From: Verrucomicrobiales bacterium
GTDB taxonomy: Bacteria; Verrucomicrobiota; Verrucomicrobiia; Limisphaerales; SXQI01
Assembly (NCBI GenBank): GCA_028293365.1
Contig: JAQGOX010000431.1
Coordinates: 1-6,003, forward strand
Length of the DNA: 6,003 nucleotides
Direction of reading: 5' to 3'
Shown: one piece after another, positions 1-6,003 of the stretch
How the letters are laid out: the number at the start of each line of letters is the position of its first letter
Position numbering within the stretch: the stretch's first letter is position 1
Translations under genes and position numbers: made by a program
The notes under the pieces: model-generated
Told to the model about the DNA's origin: nothing
Databases searched by the model: none
Seen by the model: only the letters and a program-made list of their open reading frames with translations

Positions 1-531
1 AAGGATGCCATCAAGATGCCCGATAACTGGATCATGGCGGTGACCACGATCGGACAGGTTGCGGAAATGGCCACGATGATGGCACTCGGAACCGTTCTCA
101 AGAAGATCGGTTGGAAATGGACAATGATTCTCGGCATTTTGGGCCACACCGCGCGCTTGTCCATTTTTGCCTTTTTCACCCACCCGGAGAATCAGGGAAT
201 CATAATCCTGGTCCAGGTTTTGCATGGGATTTGTTATGCATTCTTCTTTGCCACGCTTTACATCTTTGTGGACGCCGTTTTCCCCAAAGACATTCGCACC
301 AGCGCACAGGGCTTGTTCAATTTGCTCGTTTTGGGAGTTGGACTGATCATCGCGAATTTCTGGTTTGGTTCGCTAAAGGCCGGTTGGACCGTCAATGGCG
401 TTGCGGACTATCACAAACTGTTTTTGGTTCCAACGGCGCTTTCGATTGCTGCGACATTACTCCTGTTGTTATTCTTCCATCCGCCGAACCAACGTCCTGA
501 AGAGGTTGGTGGTGGCGCCGCGCCTCATTGA
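1..531 (+). CDS. MFS permease, nucleoside:H+ symporter-like, C-terminal part (5' end outside window)
   Basis: The frame is open from base 1, so the visible 176 residues are the end of a longer protein; the first ATG at 16 is internal. Five hydrophobic segments are visible, at about residues 10-30, 38-56, 63-86, 99-120 and 136-155 of the visible part. The motif LGTVLKKIGWKW between the first two resembles the MFS motif-A loop between helices 8 and 9, so these are probably helices 8-12 of a 12-helix inner-membrane carrier. The stretches VQVLHGICYAFFFATLYIF and FPKDIRTSAQGLFN are what I recall from NHS-family (NupG-like, Nuc_H_symport) MFS proteins of Planctomycetes and Verrucomicrobia. The tail after helix 12 is short and polar, and the stop is TGA. 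MFS membership is secure. The NHS subfamily is likely, but the substrate (nucleoside, sugar or sugar acid) cannot be read from this part. The next gene starts 137 bases on, beyond a repeat, so shared transcription is uncertain. Confidence 0.88.
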   Translation, partial: KDAIKMPDNWIMAVTTIGQVAEMATMMALGTVLKKIGWKWTMILGILGHTARLSIFAFFTHPENQGIIILVQVLHGICYAFFFATLYIFVDAVFPKDIRTSAQGLFNLLVLGVGLIIANFWFGSLKAGWTVNGVADYHKLFLVPTALSIAATLLLLLFFHPPNQRPEEVGGGAAPH

Positions 532-566
532 TCGCGAACTGCAGTTCCGGTATGGAAATATTCTCA

Positions 567-647
567 GCCCCACGGGGGCGAATTAACATCAGCCCAGGGC
601 AACGCCCTGGGAAGATCGAATAACCAATATCAAAGCCCTGAAAGGGC
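567..647. repeat. Three-hairpin intergenic repeat (REP-like GCCC/GGGC palindromes)
   Basis: Three perfect inverted repeats, each with a 3-base loop, lie in succession: GCCCC-ACG-GGGGC (567-579), CCCAGGGC-AAC-GCCCTGGG (593-611) and GCCCT-GAA-AGGGC (635-647). The spacers are also related: CGAATTAACATCAGCCC (579-595) and CGAATAACCAATATCAAAGCCC (617-638). This suggests one composite unit rather than chance stems. No T-run follows any hairpin, so a canonical intrinsic terminator is unlikely, although the 8-bp stem could stabilise the 3' end of the upstream mRNA. I recall similar AGCCCTGAAAGGGCG-type elements scattered between genes in Planctomycetes and Verrucomicrobia; that is memory, not a search. 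It fills most of the gap between the permease and the dehydrogenase. Confidence 0.7.
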
Positions 648-668
648 GCACCAAGGCTCTCAATCTAA

Positions 669-2126
669 ATGCGAACATACTCGAATTTCATCGACGGCGA
701 ATCCCGGGCGTCCGGGAGCGGCTCGACATTTAAGACAGTTAACCCGGCGGATACACGCGAGACGGTTGCTGAATATCCGTTGAGCGGACGTGAGGAAGCC
801 GCCGCGGCAATTGCCGCGGCAAAAAAGGCATTTCCAGGCTGGGCTGCGACCACTTCCGTAGCGCGTGGCCGGATTTTGAGCAAAGCCTCAATCGTGCTGG
901 AATCACGAAAAGCGGATCTGGCCGAACTTTTGACTCGCGAAGAGGGCAAGACGCTCGCCGAGAGTACCGGCGAAGTGCAACGCGCGGTCGATATCTTTCG
1001 ATTTTTCGGAGGACTCAGTTATACGGTGGGCGGCCAGACCATCCCGCACGATTTGCCGAACAACCTTCTCTATACCGTTCGCCAACCGCTTGGTGTGGTC
1101 GGGTTGATCACTCCATGGAACTTCCCAATCGCCATTCCCGCATGGAAACTAGCTCCGGCATTGCTCGCTGGAAACGCGGTCATTCTGAAGCCTGCATCGC
1201 AAGCGCCAGCCATGGCATTCGAGCTTGCAAACGCGCTACATGAAGCAGGTCTGCCGAAGGGGGTTTTCAATGTAGTCACCGGCGATGGCCGGTCCGTCGG
1301 CGGCGAGCTCGCGACGAACGAGACGGTGGTCGCCCTGTCTTTTACCGGCTCCCTTAAGGTGGGTCAGCAAATCTATAAGCAACTCGCCGAACGAATGGCC
1401 CGTTCGCAGATGGAAATGGGCGGGAAAAATCCGACAATTGTCCTGGCGGATGCCGATCTCGATCTCGCAGCCACCCTGGTAATCAAAGCCGGATTCGGTC
1501 TGACCGGTCAGGCCTGCACCGCCACGAGCCGCGTAATTGTCGAAAAGTCCGTCGCGCAGGAGCTCACGGAAAAGATCGCCGCAAAAGCGCGTGCCCTCAA
1601 AGTGGGTAACGGTTTGACCTCAGGTATCGACATGGGCCCCGCGGTCAATCAGCAGGAATTCGACGGGAATTTCGAATTCATTGAAGGCGCAATCAAAGAA
1701 GGGTCGAAATTGGTCTGCGGTGGTAAACGATTGATTGATGGCGATTTCGCCCACGGTTTCTTCATGGAACCGACCTTGCTCACGAATGTGACGCCGACCA
1801 TGCGCATCGCGCGCGAGGAGGTATTCGGCCCGGTTGTGGTCGTTATTACGGTCGAGAATTTCGAGGAAGCAATCGCCGTTGCGAACGGTGTCGATGTCGG
1901 CCTTTCCGCTTCGATCGTTACGCGGGATATCAAGAAGGCCATGCAATATACGGAGCGGATCGAGGCCGGCGTAGTTAAGGTGAACCAGATCTCCACTGGT
2001 CTCGCACTGCAGGCTCCATTCGGTGGTGTGAAAAAATCGAGCAGCGACAGCTTTAAAGAACAAGGTGCCGGTGCGATTGATTTTTATACTAAAATAAAGA
2101 CTGTTTACCTCGATTATTCGGCCTAA
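669..2126 (+). CDS. Aldehyde dehydrogenase, probably alpha-ketoglutarate semialdehyde (2,5-dioxovalerate) dehydrogenase
   Basis: A complete 485-residue NAD(P)+-dependent cytosolic aldehyde dehydrogenase of normal family length. It starts with MRTYSNFIDGE, as ALDH proteins usually do. Visible catalytic and cofactor elements are TPWNFP with the oxyanion Asn151, LKPAS with Lys174, FTGS at 225-228, EMGGKNP with the general base Glu249, GQACTATSR with the nucleophile Cys283, and EEVFGPV with Glu384. The C-terminal pattern FGGVKKSSSDSFKEQG, then DFYTKIKTVYLDY, together with GQACTATSRVIV, is what I associate with the KGSADH/GucD-YcbD group rather than betaine or acetaldehyde enzymes. The 9-base gap to a KdaD/AraD1-type dehydratase supports oxidation of alpha-ketoglutarate semialdehyde to alpha-ketoglutarate. 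Succinate semialdehyde is the main alternative substrate. Only a weak AAGG (653-656) precedes the start, but the N-terminus fits the family well. Confidence 0.93.
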   Translation: MRTYSNFIDGESRASGSGSTFKTVNPADTRETVAEYPLSGREEAAAAIAAAKKAFPGWAATTSVARGRILSKASIVLESRKADLAELLTREEGKTLAESTGEVQRAVDIFRFFGGLSYTVGGQTIPHDLPNNLLYTVRQPLGVVGLITPWNFPIAIPAWKLAPALLAGNAVILKPASQAPAMAFELANALHEAGLPKGVFNVVTGDGRSVGGELATNETVVALSFTGSLKVGQQIYKQLAERMARSQMEMGGKNPTIVLADADLDLAATLVIKAGFGLTGQACTATSRVIVEKSVAQELTEKIAAKARALKVGNGLTSGIDMGPAVNQQEFDGNFEFIEGAIKEGSKLVCGGKRLIDGDFAHGFFMEPTLLTNVTPTMRIAREEVFGPVVVVITVENFEEAIAVANGVDVGLSASIVTRDIKKAMQYTERIEAGVVKVNQISTGLALQAPFGGVKKSSSDSFKEQGAGAIDFYTKIKTVYLDYSA

Positions 2127-2135
2127 AGAATTCAA

Positions 2136-2990
2136 ATGAGCTTCCGAGTTTGTCGTTTTGATCAGGGTGGAAAAATTGGGGTCGGCATGGTCGTTGACGA
2201 TGGTCACATTGCCGATTTGTCCCCGGCTGGACACAAAAGTTTGGCGTCCGTTTTGGAAGCAGGTGTAGCCGCGCTGCAAAGCATTGATCATTCCACCCTT
2301 CCGAGAATTGCCATTACTGACATCCGTCTCCTTCCTCCAGTGGAGCAACAGGAAGTTTGGGCTGCAGGCGTCACCTATCTGCGCAGCAAAAAAGCGCGCA
2401 TGGAAGAATCGGACTTTAGCGCCAGTGCCTATGATCGGGTTTACGAGGCCGCCCGGCCGGAAATATTCTTCAAGTCACTCCCGCAGAAAGTGGTTGCCAC
2501 CGGTGATGCCGTAGGCATTCGAAAAGACGCGACCTGGAATGTTCCCGAACCGGAATTAGCCCTGGTGCTCAATTCACGGAAGGAACTGATCGGTTTCACC
2601 ATCGGAAACGACATGAGTTCGCGCGATATCGAAGGCGAAAATGTCCTCTATCTACCCCAGGCCAAAATTTACGATCGCTCCTGTGCTTTGGGCCCGTGGA
2701 TTGTGATGGGCGCCACCGAAACGGAAGTGCGTTCCTGGACTATAACCGTTCAGATCTCGCGTGCCGGCAATATCATGTTTGCCGGGGAAACCGCCGTCGG
2801 CCAAATCAAACGTTCGTTCGCAGAACTCGCCGATTACCTGTTTCGCAGCCAAACGTTTCCCCATGGGGCGATCCTACTAACGGGAACCGGCGTCGTCCCC
2901 CCCGACCAGTTTACCCTGGAAGCCGGCGACAAAGTCCGAATCGGAATCAGCGGCATCGGTTTCCTGGAAAACCTCGTCGCGGTGGTTTGA
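2136..2990 (+). CDS. FAH-superfamily 2-keto-3-deoxypentonate dehydratase (KdaD/AraD1-like)
   Basis: A complete 284-residue protein of the fumarylacetoacetate hydrolase superfamily. A small N-terminal domain (about 1-70) precedes the FAH fold (about 72-284). The segment EVWAAGVTYLRSKKARMEES (73-92), then YDRVYEAARPEIFFK, is typical of the sugar-acid dehydratase branch. The metal site is intact: Glu138 and Glu140 in NVPEPELALVL, and Asp159 in TIGNDMSSRDIEGEN. Their spacing equals that of the Mg2+ ligands I recall for Sulfolobus KDA dehydratase (Glu143, Glu145, Asp164). It ends with the usual LLTGTGVVPPDQFTLEAGD and GIGFLENLV. The expected reaction is dehydration of 2-keto-3-deoxy-D- or L-arabinonate to alpha-ketoglutarate semialdehyde, the substrate of the enzyme encoded just upstream. 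Automatic annotation may call it a 2-hydroxyhepta-2,4-diene-1,7-dioate isomerase or FAH-family hydrolase. Only AAAGAA, a weak Shine-Dalgarno, precedes the ATG, so translational coupling to the upstream gene is plausible. Family is sure; stereochemistry of the substrate is not. Confidence 0.92.
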   Translation: MSFRVCRFDQGGKIGVGMVVDDGHIADLSPAGHKSLASVLEAGVAALQSIDHSTLPRIAITDIRLLPPVEQQEVWAAGVTYLRSKKARMEESDFSASAYDRVYEAARPEIFFKSLPQKVVATGDAVGIRKDATWNVPEPELALVLNSRKELIGFTIGNDMSSRDIEGENVLYLPQAKIYDRSCALGPWIVMGATETEVRSWTITVQISRAGNIMFAGETAVGQIKRSFAELADYLFRSQTFPHGAILLTGTGVVPPDQFTLEAGDKVRIGISGIGFLENLVAVV

Positions 2991-3035
2991 TCTGATCGGC
3001 GATAGCTTCGCGCTCCCATACGTGACGATTTCAAC

Positions 3036-3058
3036 TCCCTTTAGTTTGATTTAAGGGA
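3036..3058 (+). terminator. Weak terminator candidate after the dehydratase gene
   Basis: TCCCTT (3036-3041) pairs with AAGGGA (3053-3058) across an 11-base loop, 46 bases after the stop of the dehydratase gene, and a T-rich but interrupted stretch (ATTTATTCATTT) follows. The stem is short and AT-rich, and the T-run is broken. It is listed because it sits where a transcript end is expected, between the catabolic pair and a functionally unrelated gene with its own promoter candidate. Confidence 0.25.
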
Positions 3059-3068
3059 ATTTATTCAT

Positions 3069-3097
3069 TTGCGAACGGTATCGCATCGGTATAGAAT
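3069..3097 (+). promoter_or_regulatory. Sigma70-like promoter candidate for the LamG/Ig protein gene
   Basis: TTGCGA (3069-3074) and TAGAAT (3092-3097) are separated by 17 bases, matching 4 of 6 and 5 of 6 consensus positions. Transcription would start near 3104 and give a leader of about 130 bases. A direct repeat of CGGTAT (3076-3081 and 3087-3092), with an 11-base period, lies between the two boxes and could be a regulator site or chance. No other pair in the 246-base gap looks better by eye. Confidence 0.45.
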
Positions 3098-3126
3098 CCC
3101 CATTGTTCGCGCCGATTCATCCTCTT

Positions 3127-3220
3127 CCTGGATCAACTACCAGGTGGAAAAAAATTCAGCAGGGTCGCGCGAATAAAAGGGGAGCGACGGCATATTTTTG
3201 TTAACGACCGTTTTCCCACC
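3127..3220 (+). promoter_or_regulatory. Possible structured 5' leader with two alternative stems
   Basis: Downstream of the promoter candidate, CCTGG (3127-3131) can pair with CCAGG (3140-3144). The overlapping GGTGGAAAA (3143-3151) can instead pair with TTTTCCCACC (3211-3220), leaving one bulged C; that stem ends six bases before the Shine-Dalgarno. The two stems share bases 3143-3144 and cannot form fully together. The stems are short, no known riboswitch class is recognised, and no function is claimed. Confidence 0.18.
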
Positions 3221-3225
3221 TAAAG

Positions 3226-3230
3226 AAGGA
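3226..3230 (+). promoter_or_regulatory. Shine-Dalgarno deciding the start of the LamG/Ig protein
   Basis: AAGGA, within AAAGAAGGA, lies six bases before ATG 3237. This is the best ribosome-binding site in the window. It selects ATG 3237 over an in-frame TTG at 3198, which would put 13 residues in front of an otherwise well-formed signal peptide. Confidence 0.85.
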
Positions 3231-3236
3231 CTACCT

Positions 3237-5990
3237 ATGAAATTCAGTAGAGCATCTCTCTTAGCCAGCCTGGCTTTTGCATCGGGCCTTGCCTCACAGC
3301 AATGTATAGCGGCGGTCACACCTTACTCCTGGATACGAGGGGGGGAAGGCGGCATATTTGCGGATTCGAGCGGAAACAACCACCCTTTCAACGCAGCATT
3401 TTCGAGCAGAGCTGGAGGTGATCCTGCAGCACTGATCGTCGCGGACAGTGTGGGCGGCCCCCTGGGCAATACCAGCGCGATCAGTACGCTCTCGACGCGC
3501 TGGGGATATTATAGTCTAGCCAATTCCGGCATGTGGGTCCAGGGACCAAACAACACCCCTCCACCCACCAACCTTTGGAGTTTGCCGGCTTCTAATTGGG
3601 TCGTGGAAGTTTGGGTGAAACCAGTCGGCACGGGTGGTTCTGCCGGCCACACAGATGCACAATTTGTCAGCACCGGATCGCCGCACTTTGGCGGCAAACC
3701 CGGCGGTGTTGCCTTCCGAACGCATTATAACAGCGATGACGACACCGTTATTGGTCGCGTAGACTCCATCGGATCATCTGCGAGCGACAACTTTACCATC
3801 GGCGACACAACAGTCCTCTCAAAAGACCATTGGACCCATCTCGCGGCTGTTAACGATAACGGCGTGACCACATTTTATGTGAACGGCGTTGCCAATGGGC
3901 CTTCAACTAACAATGTAACCGCTCCGAGCGGAGTACCCTACATCGGGTCAGGGGAAGACACTGGCGCACCGTTCGATGGTTATCTGGACGAGATCCGATA
4001 TTCAACCTTCGCTCCCGGCGCATTTGCAGTTAGCGATCTGCTTCTCCTGCCTCCAGGCGCCAGCATTATCGCGCAACCTAAATCCGCCACCGTTTGGTCG
4101 GGAGGGCCTGCAATTTTCCAAATTAAGACTCCCGTCGATTCGAGAACCACGTTCCAATGGAAACTGAACGGGCAGCCGATCACAGCGGCCACCAGCGCCA
4201 ACCTTTACCTTCCGGCCGTAACGTTGGCGGACAGTGGCAAAGTCTACAGTGTAGTTTTGAGCAATAGCGGCGTTGATGTTACGAGTTCCAATGCCACCCT
4301 TACGGTGGTCGCTCCAGAAACTGCCAACAACGATTTCTATCGGCAGGCGGTGCAGTCTGAATCAAGTTTGCTCGCGTATTTCCCAGTCGATAACGATTCC
4401 GGTGCCATTCTCACCAACGTAAAAGATGCCTCCCATAACGGCACCATCCAGGGTAACGCCAGTTTCGATGGCCGCACAGACCGGGCTTATGGCATACGTT
4501 CCTTGAGACTCAATGGCGATGGCGACGTTTCGGTTCCAGCAAATCCAAACTATGAGTTCACCGACGGCAGCGGAACTATTGAAGCAATCGTTTACCTCGA
4601 CAAGTCCCCGGTTGACCCGTCGCCAGAAAACATTTTTTCGATCGCGACCGGAGAAGGAAGCTCGGCTCAGGTATATTACCAATTTCAGGTAAGTGCGGAT
4701 GGCACTACGTTGCTCTACAGCAACGACACCTTGACCTCACCGGTCTCCTGGAATAGCCCCGTTTCTCTATTGAACCGTTTTACGCATGTTGCTCTTGTAT
4801 TTGACAATCATGGCGATGCCGATCCGGCAAACGATACCGTCACCGCGTTTGTCGACGGGTTGTCGCTGGGCGCAAAACCGAATCCAAACTTCGGAGCGCA
4901 AACCGGTTTATCGGCCAACATTGGATCGGCCAGCGTCGGTTCGAGTGGCCTTCCGGTCGGCGCGTGGAATGGCAATATCGATGAACTCGCTATTTATGGG
5001 GATGCGCTATCTTCGGCGACGATCGCGATTCATAATTCGCGCTTTATTTATGGTACGAATGTTTCAAAACCAACAATCGTGAGCGCGCCAACCGGTTCGT
5101 CAACATACCTGGCTGGCGGTGCACCCTCATTTAGAGTCAACGCTTCGGGAACAGCTCCTCTAACCTACGAATGGAAGCTAAACGGAGCACCGATCGCCAA
5201 CAATCCTACGGCAAGCACCGCATCTTTCACGATCCTCAATTCGACGGTAAATTCTTCAGGGACGTACACTGTGACAGTTTCCAACCCGATTGGAGAGGTC
5301 ACGAGCGATCCGTTCACCGTTACATTTAATCCTGTACCGGCTGGAGACAAGTACGCTTCCTTCATACTCGGGGATCACCCCTCCGCGTTTTGGCGGCTTG
5401 ATGAAACGACCGGAACGAACCTGGTAGATTATGCCGGGGGCCACAATGGAACTTACCATGGCGATGTCCAACTCGGTAAAGAAGGTGCTCCTGGAACAGC
5501 CCCGGATACAGCAGCTCATTTCCCGGGTTCGCTGACAGGTGGAATTCCCAATGCAGTAGTTCCGTACAGTTCCGCTCTCAATCCCACCGGTCCCTTCTCG
5601 CTGGAGTTCTGGGCGAAACCCGACGTGGGCGGGCAGGTAAGCCAGGCTGTGGTTGCCAGTCAGGACCGAAATGCCGGCCGTGCCGGTTATGTTGTGTATC
5701 AGGGATTTAACGGTGCCGCGTGGGAAGGTCATCTTGGAGTCGGTGACGGTGCTAAAATCGTGATCGGTCAAACTGTTCCAGTGGCGGGCCGATGGGATCA
5801 CATCGTCTTCGTTTGGGATGGAAATAGTATCGGGCGGATCTGGGTCAATGGGGTTGACGATACCCGTTCCGACAGCGATACCGGCGGGCCTCTGCGTCCA
5901 AATCTCAACGTACCTCTGGAAATTGGCAGCCGCTTCAACGGCCAATTCCCCTACCAGGGAACGGTGGACGAGGTCGCCTTCTATAACTAA
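3237..5990 (+). CDS. Secreted multidomain LamG/Ig-like repeat protein, 3' truncated by contig end
   Basis: The 917 visible residues begin with a Sec signal peptide: MKFSR, then a hydrophobic core at about 6-19, with likely cleavage after IAA at residue 26. Domains then alternate: LamG/concanavalin-like (about 28-268), Ig-like (272-358), LamG (366-604), Ig-like (611-698) and LamG (703-917, incomplete). Each LamG unit shows the same landmarks: an entry strand (WIRGGEGG, LLAYFPVDN, AFWRLDETTG), an aspartate or glycine-rich NHxF/HNGT turn, a W/F-H core (HWTHLAAVND, RFTHVALVFD, RWDHIVFVWD) and a closing DE[IVL] strand (YLDEIRYS, NIDELAIYG, TVDEVAFYN). The Ig units carry FQWKLNGQPI or YEWKLNGAPI and VYSVVLSN or GTYTVTVSN, without the cysteine pair of classical Ig folds. 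No catalytic domain is visible; a role in glycan binding or cell-surface adhesion is an inference. The TAA stop at 5988-5990 is not real: its last A is the first base of a sequencing adapter. A C-terminal anchor such as PEP-CTERM could lie in the missing part. Confidence 0.92.
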   Translation: MKFSRASLLASLAFASGLASQQCIAAVTPYSWIRGGEGGIFADSSGNNHPFNAAFSSRAGGDPAALIVADSVGGPLGNTSAISTLSTRWGYYSLANSGMWVQGPNNTPPPTNLWSLPASNWVVEVWVKPVGTGGSAGHTDAQFVSTGSPHFGGKPGGVAFRTHYNSDDDTVIGRVDSIGSSASDNFTIGDTTVLSKDHWTHLAAVNDNGVTTFYVNGVANGPSTNNVTAPSGVPYIGSGEDTGAPFDGYLDEIRYSTFAPGAFAVSDLLLLPPGASIIAQPKSATVWSGGPAIFQIKTPVDSRTTFQWKLNGQPITAATSANLYLPAVTLADSGKVYSVVLSNSGVDVTSSNATLTVVAPETANNDFYRQAVQSESSLLAYFPVDNDSGAILTNVKDASHNGTIQGNASFDGRTDRAYGIRSLRLNGDGDVSVPANPNYEFTDGSGTIEAIVYLDKSPVDPSPENIFSIATGEGSSAQVYYQFQVSADGTTLLYSNDTLTSPVSWNSPVSLLNRFTHVALVFDNHGDADPANDTVTAFVDGLSLGAKPNPNFGAQTGLSANIGSASVGSSGLPVGAWNGNIDELAIYGDALSSATIAIHNSRFIYGTNVSKPTIVSAPTGSSTYLAGGAPSFRVNASGTAPLTYEWKLNGAPIANNPTASTASFTILNSTVNSSGTYTVTVSNPIGEVTSDPFTVTFNPVPAGDKYASFILGDHPSAFWRLDETTGTNLVDYAGGHNGTYHGDVQLGKEGAPGTAPDTAAHFPGSLTGGIPNAVVPYSSALNPTGPFSLEFWAKPDVGGQVSQAVVASQDRNAGRAGYVVYQGFNGAAWEGHLGVGDGAKIVIGQTVPVAGRWDHIVFVWDGNSIGRIWVNGVDDTRSDSDTGGPLRPNLNVPLEIGSRFNGQFPYQGTVDEVAFYN

Positions 5991-6003
5991 GATCGGAAGA
6001 GCG
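5990..6003. other. Illumina TruSeq adapter remnant at the contig end
   Basis: The final 14 bases, AGATCGGAAGAGCG, are identical to the start of the standard Illumina TruSeq adapter (the read-2 version, as the base after AGATCGGAAGAGC is G). A 14-base identity lying exactly at the end of the sequence is best explained by untrimmed adapter. Genomic sequence therefore ends at about 5989. Confidence 0.93.

Noticed and set aside
395..586. Small + strand frame running from the permease end into the intergenic repeat.
   Set aside because: It overlaps the permease out of frame, encodes no recognisable protein and ends inside the hairpin repeat.
593..611. 8-bp hairpin as an intrinsic terminator of the permease gene.
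   Set aside because: No T-run follows, and two similar hairpins flank it, so a repeat element explains it better.
1620..2348. A 242-codon open frame on the minus strand.
   Set aside because: It lies antisense to the dehydrogenase and dehydratase genes, both of which have full family motifs. Its translation shows no recognisable domain, and the frame is a coding shadow.
3198..3236. Upstream in-frame TTG start for the LamG/Ig protein.
   Set aside because: It lacks a well-spaced Shine-Dalgarno and would bury the signal peptide behind 13 residues; ATG 3237 has AAGGA at a six-base distance.
5256..5945. A 229-codon open frame on the minus strand.
   Set aside because: It is antisense to the well-defined Ig and LamG modules, with a low-complexity, motif-free translation.
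5988..5990. TAA as the natural stop codon of the LamG/Ig protein.
   Set aside because: Its third base is the first base of the adapter sequence, and it would cut the third LamG domain at its closing strand.

Overview
The window reads as the right-hand end of a metagenomic or draft contig from a Gram-negative soil or freshwater-type bacterium, most likely a member of the Verrucomicrobiota. The reasons are the gene families (a secreted protein alternating LamG and cysteine-free Ig-like domains, an FAH-type sugar-acid dehydratase, an NHS-like MFS permease), the short GCCC/GGGC hairpin repeats between genes, and the moderate GC. The phylum is an inference from style, not from a marker gene. All four genes are on the + strand.

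Left part (1-668): the C-terminal part of an MFS permease resembling the nucleoside:H+ symporter family, cut by the window start. It is followed by a 137-base gap holding three consecutive small hairpins (567-647) that look like a REP-type dispersed repeat.

Middle (669-2990): a tight two-gene unit, an aldehyde dehydrogenase and, 9 bases later, a fumarylacetoacetate-hydrolase-superfamily protein of the 2-keto-3-deoxypentonate dehydratase (KdaD/AraD1) type. Together they fit the last two steps of the non-phosphorylating oxidative pentose (Weimberg-type) route: 2-keto-3-deoxypentonate to alpha-ketoglutarate semialdehyde to alpha-ketoglutarate. The earlier enzymes (sugar dehydrogenase, lactonase, pentonate dehydratase) are not in the window.

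Right part (2991-6003): a 246-base non-coding region with a weak terminator candidate, a good sigma70-like promoter candidate, a leader of about 130 bases and a strong Shine-Dalgarno. It precedes a large exported protein with the order signal peptide, LamG, Ig, LamG, Ig, LamG. The last 14 bases of the window equal the start of an Illumina TruSeq adapter, and the apparent stop codon of this gene takes its last base from that adapter. The gene is therefore truncated by the end of the assembly and its true C-terminus is unknown.

I found no CRISPR, tRNA, rRNA, transposase, phage or defence gene, and no convincing new system. The most useful observations are the adapter-made false stop, the Weimberg-type gene pair, the triple-hairpin repeat and the modular surface or secreted protein.
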